Assembly: GCA_028023455.1 (NCBI GenBank)
Contig: JAQFVV010006471.1
Span: 868,001 to 932,000 of the forward strand
DNA: 64,000 nucleotides
DNA from: Epiperipatus broadwayi
Taxonomy: Eukaryota > Onychophora > Udeonychophora > Euonychophora > Peripatidae
Direction of reading: 5' to 3'
Shown here: one piece after another, positions 25,272-34,157 of the stretch
How the letters are laid out: each line of letters starts with the position of its first letter
Numbering within the stretch: position 1 is the first letter of the stretch
The notes under the pieces: model-generated
Seen by the model: only the letters and a program-made list of their open reading frames with translations
What the model was told of the DNA's origin: nothing
Databases searched by the model: none
Translations under genes and position numbers: made by a program

Positions 25272-25333
25272 ACAAGGGTGCTTTTTATGTCATTCCATCT
25301 TCCCACAGACAACTTACATAAGCAACTAAATGT
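25272..25333 (+). repeat. Dispersed repeat R2, copy 2
   Basis: ACAAGGGTGCTTTTTATGTC, then TTCCATC and CAGACAAC, matching the R2 copy at 3119 with substitutions and small indels. Confidence 0.6.
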
Positions 25334-26584
25334 AAAACAGACCTTGACATTAAAAATAATTACAATAGTGTGCAGTCTAAAATAACATGAATAATCTTCT
25401 GAAATATCAAACCATTTTCACTTTATAAAGACAATCTTCTATCTTAGAAGATAACATAGTTTCAAATACTTCTTAAACAAACTATTACTTTGGTGTCTAG
25501 AAATGCAAAATTATCTGTTACAGTAATTTCATTCAAAAATCACAACTATATGCATAAATTTATCTTATTTCTGTGGATATGAAAATATTCTCTATGACAT
25601 TAACTAAAGGAAATAATTAGCATTGTGAACCCAAGACACTAACATACAAAAAAAATAAGCAGAAACTAAATATATTTTAAATAAATACTTAATAAATTTA
25701 TCTACAATATAATAAATAAAAAAAATTACACACACATGGAAACATTGCCAAGATAGCACTGTTAACAATATAGTCAGTTGACTAACAGTATTTAAAATAC
25801 TTTGGGATCTTACAAATAAATGCTAAGGCTTCTTAAAATAAATGCATGATTTTACATAAATCACCCTGCATAACAGTTAAGTTAAATGAAGAGTTAACAC
25901 TAGCTAATTCTTCTACATATCTCCAATATAAACAATCCTAAAACAATTTTGGGCATTATAAATTTATATGTTTTATATGGGATTAATCATTAGCTTAAAA
26001 ACATATAATTTCTTTTGATTTATTTATTCTAAATAAACATTATCAAAATTGGTAACCATCATTGATGGACTGATCTGTTAATACCTAAAATTATCAGCTA
26101 AGTAAATTTAAGCAATAGCTAGTATATCTAAAATAAATCTCAAACTACAAGTAAATACTCTCAATTTTTTAGGCTTTTGAACTAATAAATATCTCAATGA
26201 CTGAATGAAATGAAATGTATGGCCACTCATCAGAAGTCTCTTGCATGCATAAAAATTTAAAATTTACTGTCCACATAATATAAATTAAACAAAGTGTTAA
26301 AATAAATGACTTACACATCCATTGGAGAAGTTCTGGAAGAACACAGCATCGACATAGCACTTATTGACCATATGCTTGCAAATTAAACATTTGAAATTAC
26401 CAATTATTGATGGTTGTCTTGTGACTAATTACAGTATCATAATAGCACAATACAAACATAGTTACACTTTTAAGCACTAAAATAACTGAGTGCAACCTGA
26501 AGAAACCAACTCCTTCAGACCAACTTATCTTGTCATCACATATCAGAAATACAATACAAGATCACCTATTATGATGGAAAACTA

Positions 26585-26710
26585 GCTTTAAATACATCAT
26601 GAGTGATATGCCAAACATAAGCTCTGCAGAGCAAACTAGCATAAATCAATAAATACATCATAAGAGTGATGGCTTCCAAACACATACTTCTGAGGAAAAA
26701 GAGGATACCT
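26585..26710 (+). repeat. Diverged tandem duplication, period about 62 bp
   Basis: AAATACATCATGAGTGAT (near 26590) recurs as AAATACATCATAAGAGTGAT (near 26651), with related flanks (GCCAAACATA and TCCAAACACATA). Confidence 0.5.
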
Positions 26711-28084
26711 GGGCTTTTGCCACAGCACATCAGAAAAAAATGGAAAGACACCCCAAGAAATATAGGATCCTCTCTAGAGATCTAGATACCTTATAATAAT
26801 TCCTGGACATAAGAAATATCACCTCATGGAAAAGCAATATAATAAGGATGGAGGACTTTGTCTGCTCCATCAAGCACAATAATAAATATAACAATACTAT
26901 AAGTAACAATGACAAGATACAAACATCACTGTAACTAACTAAAGTTATATTCAAAACCTTAATCATACTATCAATAAGCAATGTCTGAACTATCAAATGG
27001 AATTTTTAATTCAAGGATTACAAAAAAATTATTAATAAAGAAAATTAATAGCGTATAAAATTTTTGGCACAAAAATTATACAATACACACATGTATGAAA
27101 TATCAAATATTAAAATTATTATAACAAGCGGACATGAATAATAATGTAAATAATATGTGAGAATAATAATTCTCAATGCCTAAAAATATTAGTGGTTATA
27201 ATTACTATTGCATTTATGCAAAATTATAAGCTAAAAACTTCTGATAATTAATTACTTGGACCATTTAGAATCTAACTGAGTAAACTACCATGCATTTAAA
27301 ATGATTATAGTAAGAGATCAAGTCTCAACTGACCTAAAAATAAATAATGTATAATTTAGCTTATCAAGCACATACCAAATATATAATGAACATTACCTGG
27401 TAATGTGTAGAATATCTACACATTCTGATAAACCCCTCAGAATTAAAATTACAATCCATATTATAATAAAATTTCGAAGAAAATATTATGTAAAATATTT
27501 TAACAACATAAAAAGAAACTTTAGTTCATAATTGTGTGCACTGAGCCATCTGTTAAGCACATATAACATTAATTCTTACTGCGAAGCTTCTAGTCAAAAC
27601 TATTACTTCACACATGGTAAAAGAATTTCCAAAACAAAGCAAGTAAATAGTTCTTAGATCTAATTTAGTCTTTAGTTCTAAATGCATTTTTTTATATATA
27701 AACAACACATAAATAAATATAAAGCAATAATCAGCCGGCAACATGACAAACAGAATAACTTATTCAACTGATAAAACACTTTTTTGGGATCCCTTAGTTT
27801 TATTTAAATAATTACATAGCTTCATTTTAACTTTTTATTCTTTTCCTTTTCCTTAAACGTATATTTTGGGCATTTTCAAATGTATTTGCATAAAATAATG
27901 GGATGTTTCCAGGTTATTCTTTAATATTTTTCATAATAAAATTCAGAAAGCAATCTTGTTAGTAGAGAATAAATAATTTGGCATCTCAAAACATCTTTAG
28001 AATAATTTTTACTAACTTTATAGCATAGATTTACAAGTCAATATTTTATATTTCTTATAATAGCCAATTATTTTTCTTCAAAAG

Positions 28085-28300
28085 TTTGAATTGAAGAGTT
28101 CCAGCATAGCAAAACATTTAAAATTAATTGCTGTAGTATATGTTTCTTTCATATTTTCCGAATCCTCCAAACTTTCCTTCAACCTCAACAAGTCATCGGC
28201 CTGGAAAATCAACACCGGCAAGAAGATATCATCGCCTTTCTCAGCAGACCCCCAAAACTTTTTGGGGTGTCCCATATACAAGTCACCGCAAGCCATGTCG
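28085..28300 (+). pseudogene. LINE reverse-transcriptase fragment, left of the LTR element
   Basis: An open frame (from 28091) encodes the end of a non-LTR reverse-transcriptase palm: SKLSFNLNKSS, INTGKK, DPQNFLGCPIYKS. The N-L-NKSS block followed by FLG is the conserved segment just after the catalytic DD in L1/Tx1- and jockey-like LINEs. No FADD motif is found upstream, so the copy begins here, 5'-truncated. The frame runs up to the ATG-TCG-ATA codons where the LTR element is inserted, and it resumes in the same frame at 36258. Confidence 0.85.
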
Positions 28301-28304
28301 ATAC
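28301..28304. other. Target-site duplication ATAC, left copy
   Basis: ATAC lies directly before the LTR start (TGAAGC), and an identical ATAC directly follows the second LTR at 36258-36261. A 4-bp duplication is usual for some Ty3/gypsy-type and retroviral integrases. Confidence 0.9.
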
Positions 28305-28389
28305 TGAAGCAATGGATCTGAAGCCTGATCCATGCTTCACATCTTCCTATAAACTTAATTAGTATTGTAGACCTGAATTAAGTTTATAG
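28305..28389 (+). other. Paired hairpins at the LTR start
   Basis: The terminal bases TGAAGCAATGGATC (28305-28318) pair with GATCCATGCTTCA (28327-28339) with one bulged A. Eight bases further on, CTATAAACTTAATT (28347-28360) pairs perfectly with its reverse complement at 28376-28389. Both hairpins are kept in the 3' LTR (34158-34242), so they predate insertion. Confidence 0.85.
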
Positions 28390-28899
28390 TTCAATATCAG
28401 CAGGGTTTTGCATTAGAGTTAAAAATAATTATGCTTATCAAATGTGTTTTACATTTAAATATTTTGTTTTAAATAAATTTCATTCTATTAATAAAAATTG
28501 CTTAACCTATTAGTCAAACATATATATACATCTAGCGTATATATATGAGTTAATGCAAAATTTAGCTGAAATAAAATGCTTATTCTACTATAAAAAAATA
28601 ATAATATATTGTTGTTAAAATTTTGTTAAAATATTTAGTATGATTTGATTTTGAGATAAGCCCACCAACATTTCTAAAAGAATGTATATTTTAATTAGTT
28701 AAGCCCATTCAAGTCAAATTAAAGATGGCCTTCTCTTTCTTTCTTTTTAGTTAATAGAATTCAAACTTTAAAGAAAGAAATTTAGAGTAAAAAAGTAAAA
28801 GTTATTTTTAGAAAATGTTGCTTTGAAACAAAGGAGCATGGGAAGGCTTATCAAGATCTCAGATCATACAAACAATAGAAGGTAGCTAAGAAAAAAAGT

Positions 28900-28909
28900 T
28901 ATAAAAGGG
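28900..28909 (+). promoter_or_regulatory. LTR core promoter, TATAAAAGGG
   Basis: A consensus pol II TATA box inside an otherwise A-rich run. The equivalent in the 3' LTR is at 34753-34762. Start of transcription would be expected near 28930, right at the first TTCATTCAGA repeat. This divides the LTR into U3 (28305 to about 28930) and R/U5. Confidence 0.75.
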
Positions 28910-28933
28910 AGAGAACAAAAGAGGAGATTCATT

Positions 28934-29080
28934 CAGATTTTGCTATTGGAAGAGTGATATCAGATTTTGCGATTGCAAGGCATTCAGATTTTGCTATTGC
29001 AAGTTTCAGTCAGATCTGCTATTGCAAGGTGCATTCAGATTTCTCTTAGGAGAACTCTGTCAGATTTTGTTTGTGATTTT
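28934..29080 (+). repeat. LTR leader array, six ~25-bp units
   Basis: Units start with CAG at 28934, 28961, 28985, 29011, 29036 and 29061 (spacings 27, 24, 26, 25, 25). The first four follow CAGATTTTGCTATTGCAAG closely and the last two are degenerate. The same array is in the 3' LTR from 34787. Its place just after the predicted start site means it would lie at the 5' end of the RNA or over the initiator. Confidence 0.85.
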
Positions 29081-29180
29081 ATTCCAAAAAGTCTACAATT
29101 ATCGTCTACAAATAATGAAGAAGTTTGAACCTGCTCAAGCTAAAAATCGTATAAGTATGATGGATTCTAATATGCTCGGC

Positions 29181-29204
29181 TAGGCAAATAAATAGCTTTG
29201 CCTA
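29181..29204 (+). promoter_or_regulatory. Poly-A signal within a hairpin (LTR R region)
   Basis: TAGGCAAA (29181-29188) pairs perfectly with TTTGCCTA (29197-29204), and AATAAA (29187-29192) spans the stem-loop edge. It lies about 290 nt downstream of the TATA box, a plausible R-region length. The 3' LTR keeps the same hairpin at 35035-35058. Confidence 0.55.
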
Positions 29205-30428
29205 TCACCAGGGTTCCTCAATACCAGAAAAATGCTGTAGTATTTACTCAATCATCATCTGAACTCTGTGCCGTGTCTGGAGGACTTTTTGTGAAACCAT
29301 GCTACCGATTTCCACTTTCCTTGTCCGATCAAACACATCGCATCAGACGGATCAAGCTACGCCCGTCATTGGAACATGACCAAGGAATAAGGATGGTAAT
29401 CATATCTCTCCTCATGAACTATTCATTATGCTACCCTTTTTGTCCATACTTTTTATAATTGCTTTCTTGAATATTTATGAAATGTTTGCTTAATGATATT
29501 TATAATGTAACTATTTTTATTAGACTAGTTAGATATATGTATATGTGATCATCTACCTAGATATTTAACCCCTTTTTCTTCGCTATTCTTCATTACTCCC
29601 ATGTGTAAATATTTTAATTTCATTGCGGTTAAGTTTATTAGTTAACTGTTCATATAAAAATCCCTTTCCAGTTTTATTCATACTTGTAAAATTTAGTACG
29701 AGTAAGTTTTTTTTCTTTTTTTTTGTTTGCCAATTTGATCTCCTCGATAACGCTTCTTTTGTCCACCATTAGCTTCTTACGGATGTCAGATTTAGTGATA
29801 TACATCTTAAATGATTTTAAACTCTGTTTTAGTGCAAAGCAATTAGAAACTGCTTTGCGAAAGATTCTTATTATAGCACTTTATCGAGCAGCTTCGAGTG
29901 ACAATGTGTAATAAAACTGGGAAGGAAAGATTTAGACCGCAAGTATATTAATCGGGTTTTCATTGTCTCATTAGTTATTCAGAAATTTCGGGGAATAGCG
30001 AAGGCCATTAAATTATTAATAATATTTCAAATGTCATTTATTAAAGATATTTATTTCACTAAAAAGCTTGCGTTTGCTAGTTATCTTTTAATGCTTTGTT
30101 TTACTTTCAAATGATCCAGGCACGCAGAACACATATTTCTAAGTATTTTTGCAATTTAACTATTTAAGCTCTGCAGGTGGTTTTGTCCATGTATCCCACT
30201 GATGCTAAGCTCGTGGCTCGGGAAGAAAATATCTATGCGTGTCACAGATAGTGTTGTTGGTTCGTGGGTTAGTCTCGAGAATATACGAAGAGGGCAGGGG
30301 TCATAGTATTCTTGATTTAATATCTCGCGTATGAGTGGCCCCAAGGTACCTTCGCCTAGTATTCGAACTGGGTTAAGCCAACATACATCATCTGACCGTC
30401 ACAGTAGATTTTTTTTTTTTCCGCATTC

Positions 30429-30446
30429 TGGCGTCCATCGTGTGGC
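30429..30446 (+). other. Primer-binding site, lysine-tRNA type
   Basis: TGGCGTCCATCGTGTGGC matches 15 of 18 bases of the primer-binding site I remember for tRNA-Lys(1,2) (TGGCGCCCAACGTGGGGC). It starts 25 nt after the end of the LTR, an unusually long offset filled by GTAGA and a poly-T run. The three mismatches suggest decay or a different lysine isoacceptor. Confidence 0.65.
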
Positions 30447-31566
30447 TATTCGAAATTTTCCACACCCTGTAAGCAGCGTTTATGTTTTAAATAATAGTAT
30501 ATATGTAGAATTTTTTTTTGTCCTCGGATTTGTACGCATATATATAGTGATTGTTTTAGATAACACGAATAATTGTTAGTTATATGTGAATTTTTTGCTT
30601 CAAGTTGTCGCAGTGGGACGAATGTCATTTTTTTTAAAAAAAAAAATTTTTTTAGTACCCTGAGAAGTTTGTTTTGGTTTAATATATTTATATAAAAAAA
30701 TATATATATAATTTTTTCTGAGTCTTGTTTCCTAATGTGAGCAAATGTCATTTTTTAAAAAAATTAATTAAAAAGTTAAAGGTGTCATAAAGTAAAAATT
30801 TTTTTTTCCGAGTTTGGTATATATATGAAATGAATGTTTTACATTTAGAAAAGTTAACACTCCGTTAGTTTTTTTTATATATAGCGAATATATATATGAA
30901 TGAGAATAAATATCAGAGTTATAGCAAGATTTTTTTTTCCGAATGAGTAGTTTTGTCGATGGCCAGTTGCCATATTGTTGTTTATCGTATAAAGTATATA
31001 CCTTCGATGAGGCGGAAGTGTCAAATATATACCCACCCACCCTCCCTTAAAATAGCTTTCGTACTTTATGTTACTTTAGTAATGCTTAAATCTGAAAAGT
31101 TTTAATATAATAATGTTTTTTCGAAATATAACATTTTAGTTAAAGGTACAAATAGATAATAGAATTATGTTTCCGTTGTACAAATTTTTGTAAAGATTAA
31201 AATTGATAACATCTTTCGTTAATAGAAATTTTTTGTAAGATCAAAAAGTTTGATAAGTTCAAACTATAGTGTTTCACTTTCTCTGCGTTAGTTTCCTTAA
31301 TTAAATCAATAATTTTAATCATGCAGAATTTTTTTTCTTCACTTTTAAATATTTTGAAATTACGTTCCGTGCAAACAATAGATATAAAATAAGTTTTGTT
31401 TCAATAATAACAAACTTAATTGTCAACTTTATGAAAAGTAAATGCGTATGTTTGTTAATAAATATATATATTAAAGATATATTTTGGTAAAACATATATG
31501 TCAGCCACCTTTAGTTAAGATTTTTTTTCTTCTCTCAATTCGGATTATGCTATTGAATCATTTATT

Positions 31567-31677
31567 GAGTAACCGTTAGGTGAAGACCCTTTGAGTAACC
31601 GTTAGGTGAAGCCCTTGTTTTTTAGTGATCGTTTTTGGTGAAGATTCCCTTAGTAACCGTTTAGGTGAAGACCCCTT
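31567..31677 (+). repeat. Four-unit leader repeat
   Basis: Units of 24-28 bp with the core GTAACCGTTAGGTGAAGACCCTT, written here in parts: GTAACCGTTAGGTG then AAGACCCTT. They begin near 31567, 31593, 31624 and 31652; the third unit is the most diverged. Confidence 0.8.
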
Positions 31678-32062
31678 ACACTGTAGAGTTCTAAATTGTT
31701 GAGTAGCCTGAAATAATAGGTCTACATCTGCAATCATTGCTTCCTTGTCATAGTTGCGACCAGCATTTACTAGCCTGAAATAATAGGAGTATGCGGTTGG
31801 CAATTTGACATTCTTTCTAATAAATTCATGTACATGATAATAAAAGAAATATTTGTATAGGTATATCTGTTTGTATATTTATATCTAGTCATATATATGC
31901 TTATTTAATGATGTACATATTCATATATATGGATGCATATGGTATACACTTCGTTATAGTTCGGTAAAACCCGTTTTTATATAAATGTTTTTTGAAACAG
32001 TTTTTGATCTCAATGCGTGATTCTGTAAAATTGCTTGATAATTGTTAATCTATTTCGGGTTG

Positions 32063-32244
32063 TGACCAAAATGGTAGTTGGTTTCGATCCCAGGTTCATA
32101 ATTCGGAGTGGCGGTTATCATGGGATTTTACTTTTATTTTAATTTTTTTTGTATATATTTTGTTTTGTTAATCATACTTTAGGCTGTTTAAATTGTTTTT
32201 TTGTGCGTCATGACCAAAACGGTAGCGTGGTTTCGAACCCAGGT
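32063..32244 (+). repeat. Duplicated motif with GGTTTCGA-CCCAGGT core
   Basis: TGACCAAAATGGTAG-TTGGTTTCGATCCCAGG (32063-32095) recurs as TGACCAAAACGGTAG-CGTGGTTTCGAACCCAGG (32211-32244). The GGTTTCGAACCC part resembles a tRNA T-arm, but no A box or cloverleaf accompanies it. Confidence 0.7.
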
Positions 32245-33071
32245 CAGACATGTTACCTTACTTAGTTGTTATGCGTCTTAGACTGAATTAATATTGTCAT
32301 TTAAAATACCATTTACTTATTCATGCATAGATTTTTTTTTGAAAGTGAAGTGAAAATCAAAATAAATTGTAATCGCATTAAACTTTATAAACCTTATCAA
32401 TGTGTGCTTGGATCATTATCCATTAATATGTATATTTGATATGGCCATTGTTTTGTCAACTGGCGCCCTTCTCAAATAAATTTGTCGGCAAGTGCAATCT
32501 CTCATATCGGATATCAAATAAACCAAACTATAGTAGATGATCAAAATAACAATGTATGCATAGTGAGCCAAAATAATTTTTAAACATGACTTACGTATAT
32601 TTTGCTCACATATTTTTTTATATATATACTTGTATTAATGTAAATGCATTTTTTAGTTGTTTCAGGTGTCAGAGAAAGCCAGGTCAAGCTGTAAGTGGAT
32701 TATTTTAGTTATATTAACATAGCAATGATATTTTAATGAAATATAAATAAAGTAAAGTGAGGAGAATAATATGTGGTATAGTTATTAAAGACAGACACGG
32801 CAGGATTTTATATATTTTCATGTACAAACAGATACATATAGGCATAGGGTTAAGATAGGACCTCATGAGGTAGGCAAAGTTAAATTTCTGAAAACATATA
32901 AATAAAACAGATAGTTGGAATTTAGAATAGTGACTTATTTTAGAAAGAAATAATTTTTTTGTGTTAATAACTAGTATAAAAATATACTTATCCAGATTGT
33001 TTATGAAAAGACAAACACATTTTACAAACAAAGTGATTGTTTTATAACAAAATAGCCAATATTAGGCAAAA

Positions 33072-33917
33072 ATGGAGGAACAGAAGAGAGGCGAAGTTTA
33101 TAGGTCAATATGTACTCATAATGAACAAAAATACAATTTGGAAGATCTCATCAAAGAAATGAGAGATGAAGATGAAATGATGATGAAAATGTTGCAAGAA
33201 TTTATGAATATCACATTGCAAAGATTGAACCGTTTAGAGGCACATATGGAACTCCATCAAGAACAGAGTATTGTGACAGAAGCATCACAAGAAGATGATA
33301 CTCAAAAACAAGACTACACTGATATGAAATCCTATACTGATATGAAATCATCGAGTGATCATGAAACAGGTGAAGCCATTCACCAGTTGGACTTCTCTGA
33401 ACAAATGAATGAGGATAGTAAAAAAACAGACTATCAACAGCTGTTGAACCAAATCCAGGTGCAACAAGGCAGTGAAATCTTTACTGCGACAATAATCAAG
33501 ACTATAACTCCTGTGGCAAAGATTAGCAACATAAAATGTTTTAGAGAAGAACCGGTTGGGAACTCTAGACACCACCTTGATAGCTTGAAAATCTGTCTCC
33601 AAGTTCAGAACATGACTGAGCAAGAAAAGAAGGCAAAGGAAAAATTAAGACGTACAGCTCGGCATCGCAAGAATCGAAACCGGCAATATAAATGCAGGAA
33701 AGGAAAGCAAGCATGGCTAAGAGACCTTAGGCCAAGTAGTAAAGTGTGGAGGAAAGTTAAAAAGTTCTTCCCAATATATAAAGGCCCTCACACATTAAAA
33801 AAGAAGTGTGGAATAAGTGTTTTGTTTTGGAAAAATAATCTCAGCCTACCAAGACAGTATAATGCTACAAACATAAAACCTTATGTACCACCAGACCCCG
33901 GAAAATATGCATATTAA
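33072..33917 (+). CDS. Chimeric retrotransposon ORF: coiled-coil N-terminus plus integrase C-terminal domain
   Basis: A 281-residue frame with a favourable start context (AAAAATGG). Residues 1-70 are acidic with a heptad-like stretch (about 20-62, rich in M, L, E), probably a coiled coil. Residues 80-92 hold a small YTDMKS duplication. Residues 180-215 are strongly basic (EKKAKEKLRRTARHRKNRNR). Residues 225-272 read WRKVKKFFPIYKGPH...NATNIKPY, the pattern of the integrase C-terminal GPY/F module, with H in place of Y at residue 240. In intact pol proteins this module ends integrase after its zinc and DDE catalytic domains, both absent here. The frame therefore looks like a deletion fusion or a captured 3' end of pol. 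It is intact in an element about 1 percent diverged between LTRs. The N-terminus may derive from gag but is not recognised. It might still bind nucleic acid or multimerise. Confidence 0.8.
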   Translation: MEEQKRGEVYRSICTHNEQKYNLEDLIKEMRDEDEMMMKMLQEFMNITLQRLNRLEAHMELHQEQSIVTEASQEDDTQKQDYTDMKSYTDMKSSSDHETGEAIHQLDFSEQMNEDSKKTDYQQLLNQIQVQQGSEIFTATIIKTITPVAKISNIKCFREEPVGNSRHHLDSLKICLQVQNMTEQEKKAKEKLRRTARHRKNRNRQYKCRKGKQAWLRDLRPSSKVWRKVKKFFPIYKGPHTLKKKCGISVLFWKNNLSLPRQYNATNIKPYVPPDPGKYAY

Positions 33918-34149
33918 AAATAGATACATACTATGTTAGACTAAATACAACACAGACCCGATTTAAGACACAGAAGATTGAATTATGGATAAACCGTGAG
34001 ATAGAATAAAGTAAGAAAACACCGTAGGTAGTAACAAATTAAATATTACAGCAAATAAAGAGTAGGTTTGAACTCACCTGGCACAAATTCTTACCTCTGA
34101 CCTGAAGCAACAGCATTTTTTTTAACATTTTTTTTTTGCTCACTAACTA

Positions 34150-34157
34150 TTGGGAAA
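34150..34157 (+). other. Short purine tract before the 3' LTR
   Basis: TTGGGAAA directly precedes the TGAAGC of the 3' LTR. The six-purine run GGGAAA is where a polypurine tract priming plus-strand synthesis is expected, although it is short. Confidence 0.5.

Larger units (their letters stand above)
24531..28084. other. Intergenic, mostly unremarkable
   Basis: AT-rich DNA with no recognised transposon domain. Minor items inside are an R2 copy (25272-25333), a weak splice-bounded segment (26315-26374, minus) and a small duplication (26585-26710). Several minus-strand open frames of 60-88 codons (26569-26996) are leucine-rich and unrecognised and look like chance. Confidence 0.5.
28305..30403 (+). 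repeat. 5' LTR (2099 bp)
   Basis: Bounded by TG...CA and matched base for base by the 3' LTR except about 21 differences, mostly transitions, including one 1-bp indel. Two hairpins open it (28305-28339 and 28347-28389). A TATA box is at 28900, a ~25-bp repeat array at 28934-29080 and an AATAAA in a hairpin at 29181-29204. CpG-containing, less AT-rich patches lie at 29260-29400 and 30170-30360. An 86-codon frame at 29198-29458 exists in both LTRs but has no recognised domain, and it lies downstream of the likely poly-A signal, so I do not call it a gene. Confidence 0.93.
30404..33071 (+). other. Internal leader of the LTR element, non-coding
   Basis: No retroviral-type protein is readable. 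Contents are the primer-binding site (30429-30446), poly-T/poly-A blocks, a four-unit leader repeat (31567-31677), a duplicated 17-mer (TAGCCTGAAATAATAGG near 31704 and 31771), a duplicated ~33-bp motif (32063 and 32211) and a possible small exon (32666-32690). Gag, protease, RT and RNase H appear to be deleted or never present. Confidence 0.7.

Noticed and set aside
26569-26996. Two leucine-rich minus-strand frames (60 and 88 codons)
   Set aside because: No motif, no splice context, and composition as expected for AT-rich DNA. I considered a LINE C-terminus in the opposite strand, but the blocks do not line up.
29198-29458. 86-codon frame present in both LTRs (also 35052-35312)
   Set aside because: Its presence twice follows from LTR identity, not selection. 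It lies after the likely poly-A signal and has no known domain.
33348-33623. 91-codon minus-strand frame inside the retrotransposon ORF
   Set aside because: Antisense shadow of the well-supported plus-strand frame.
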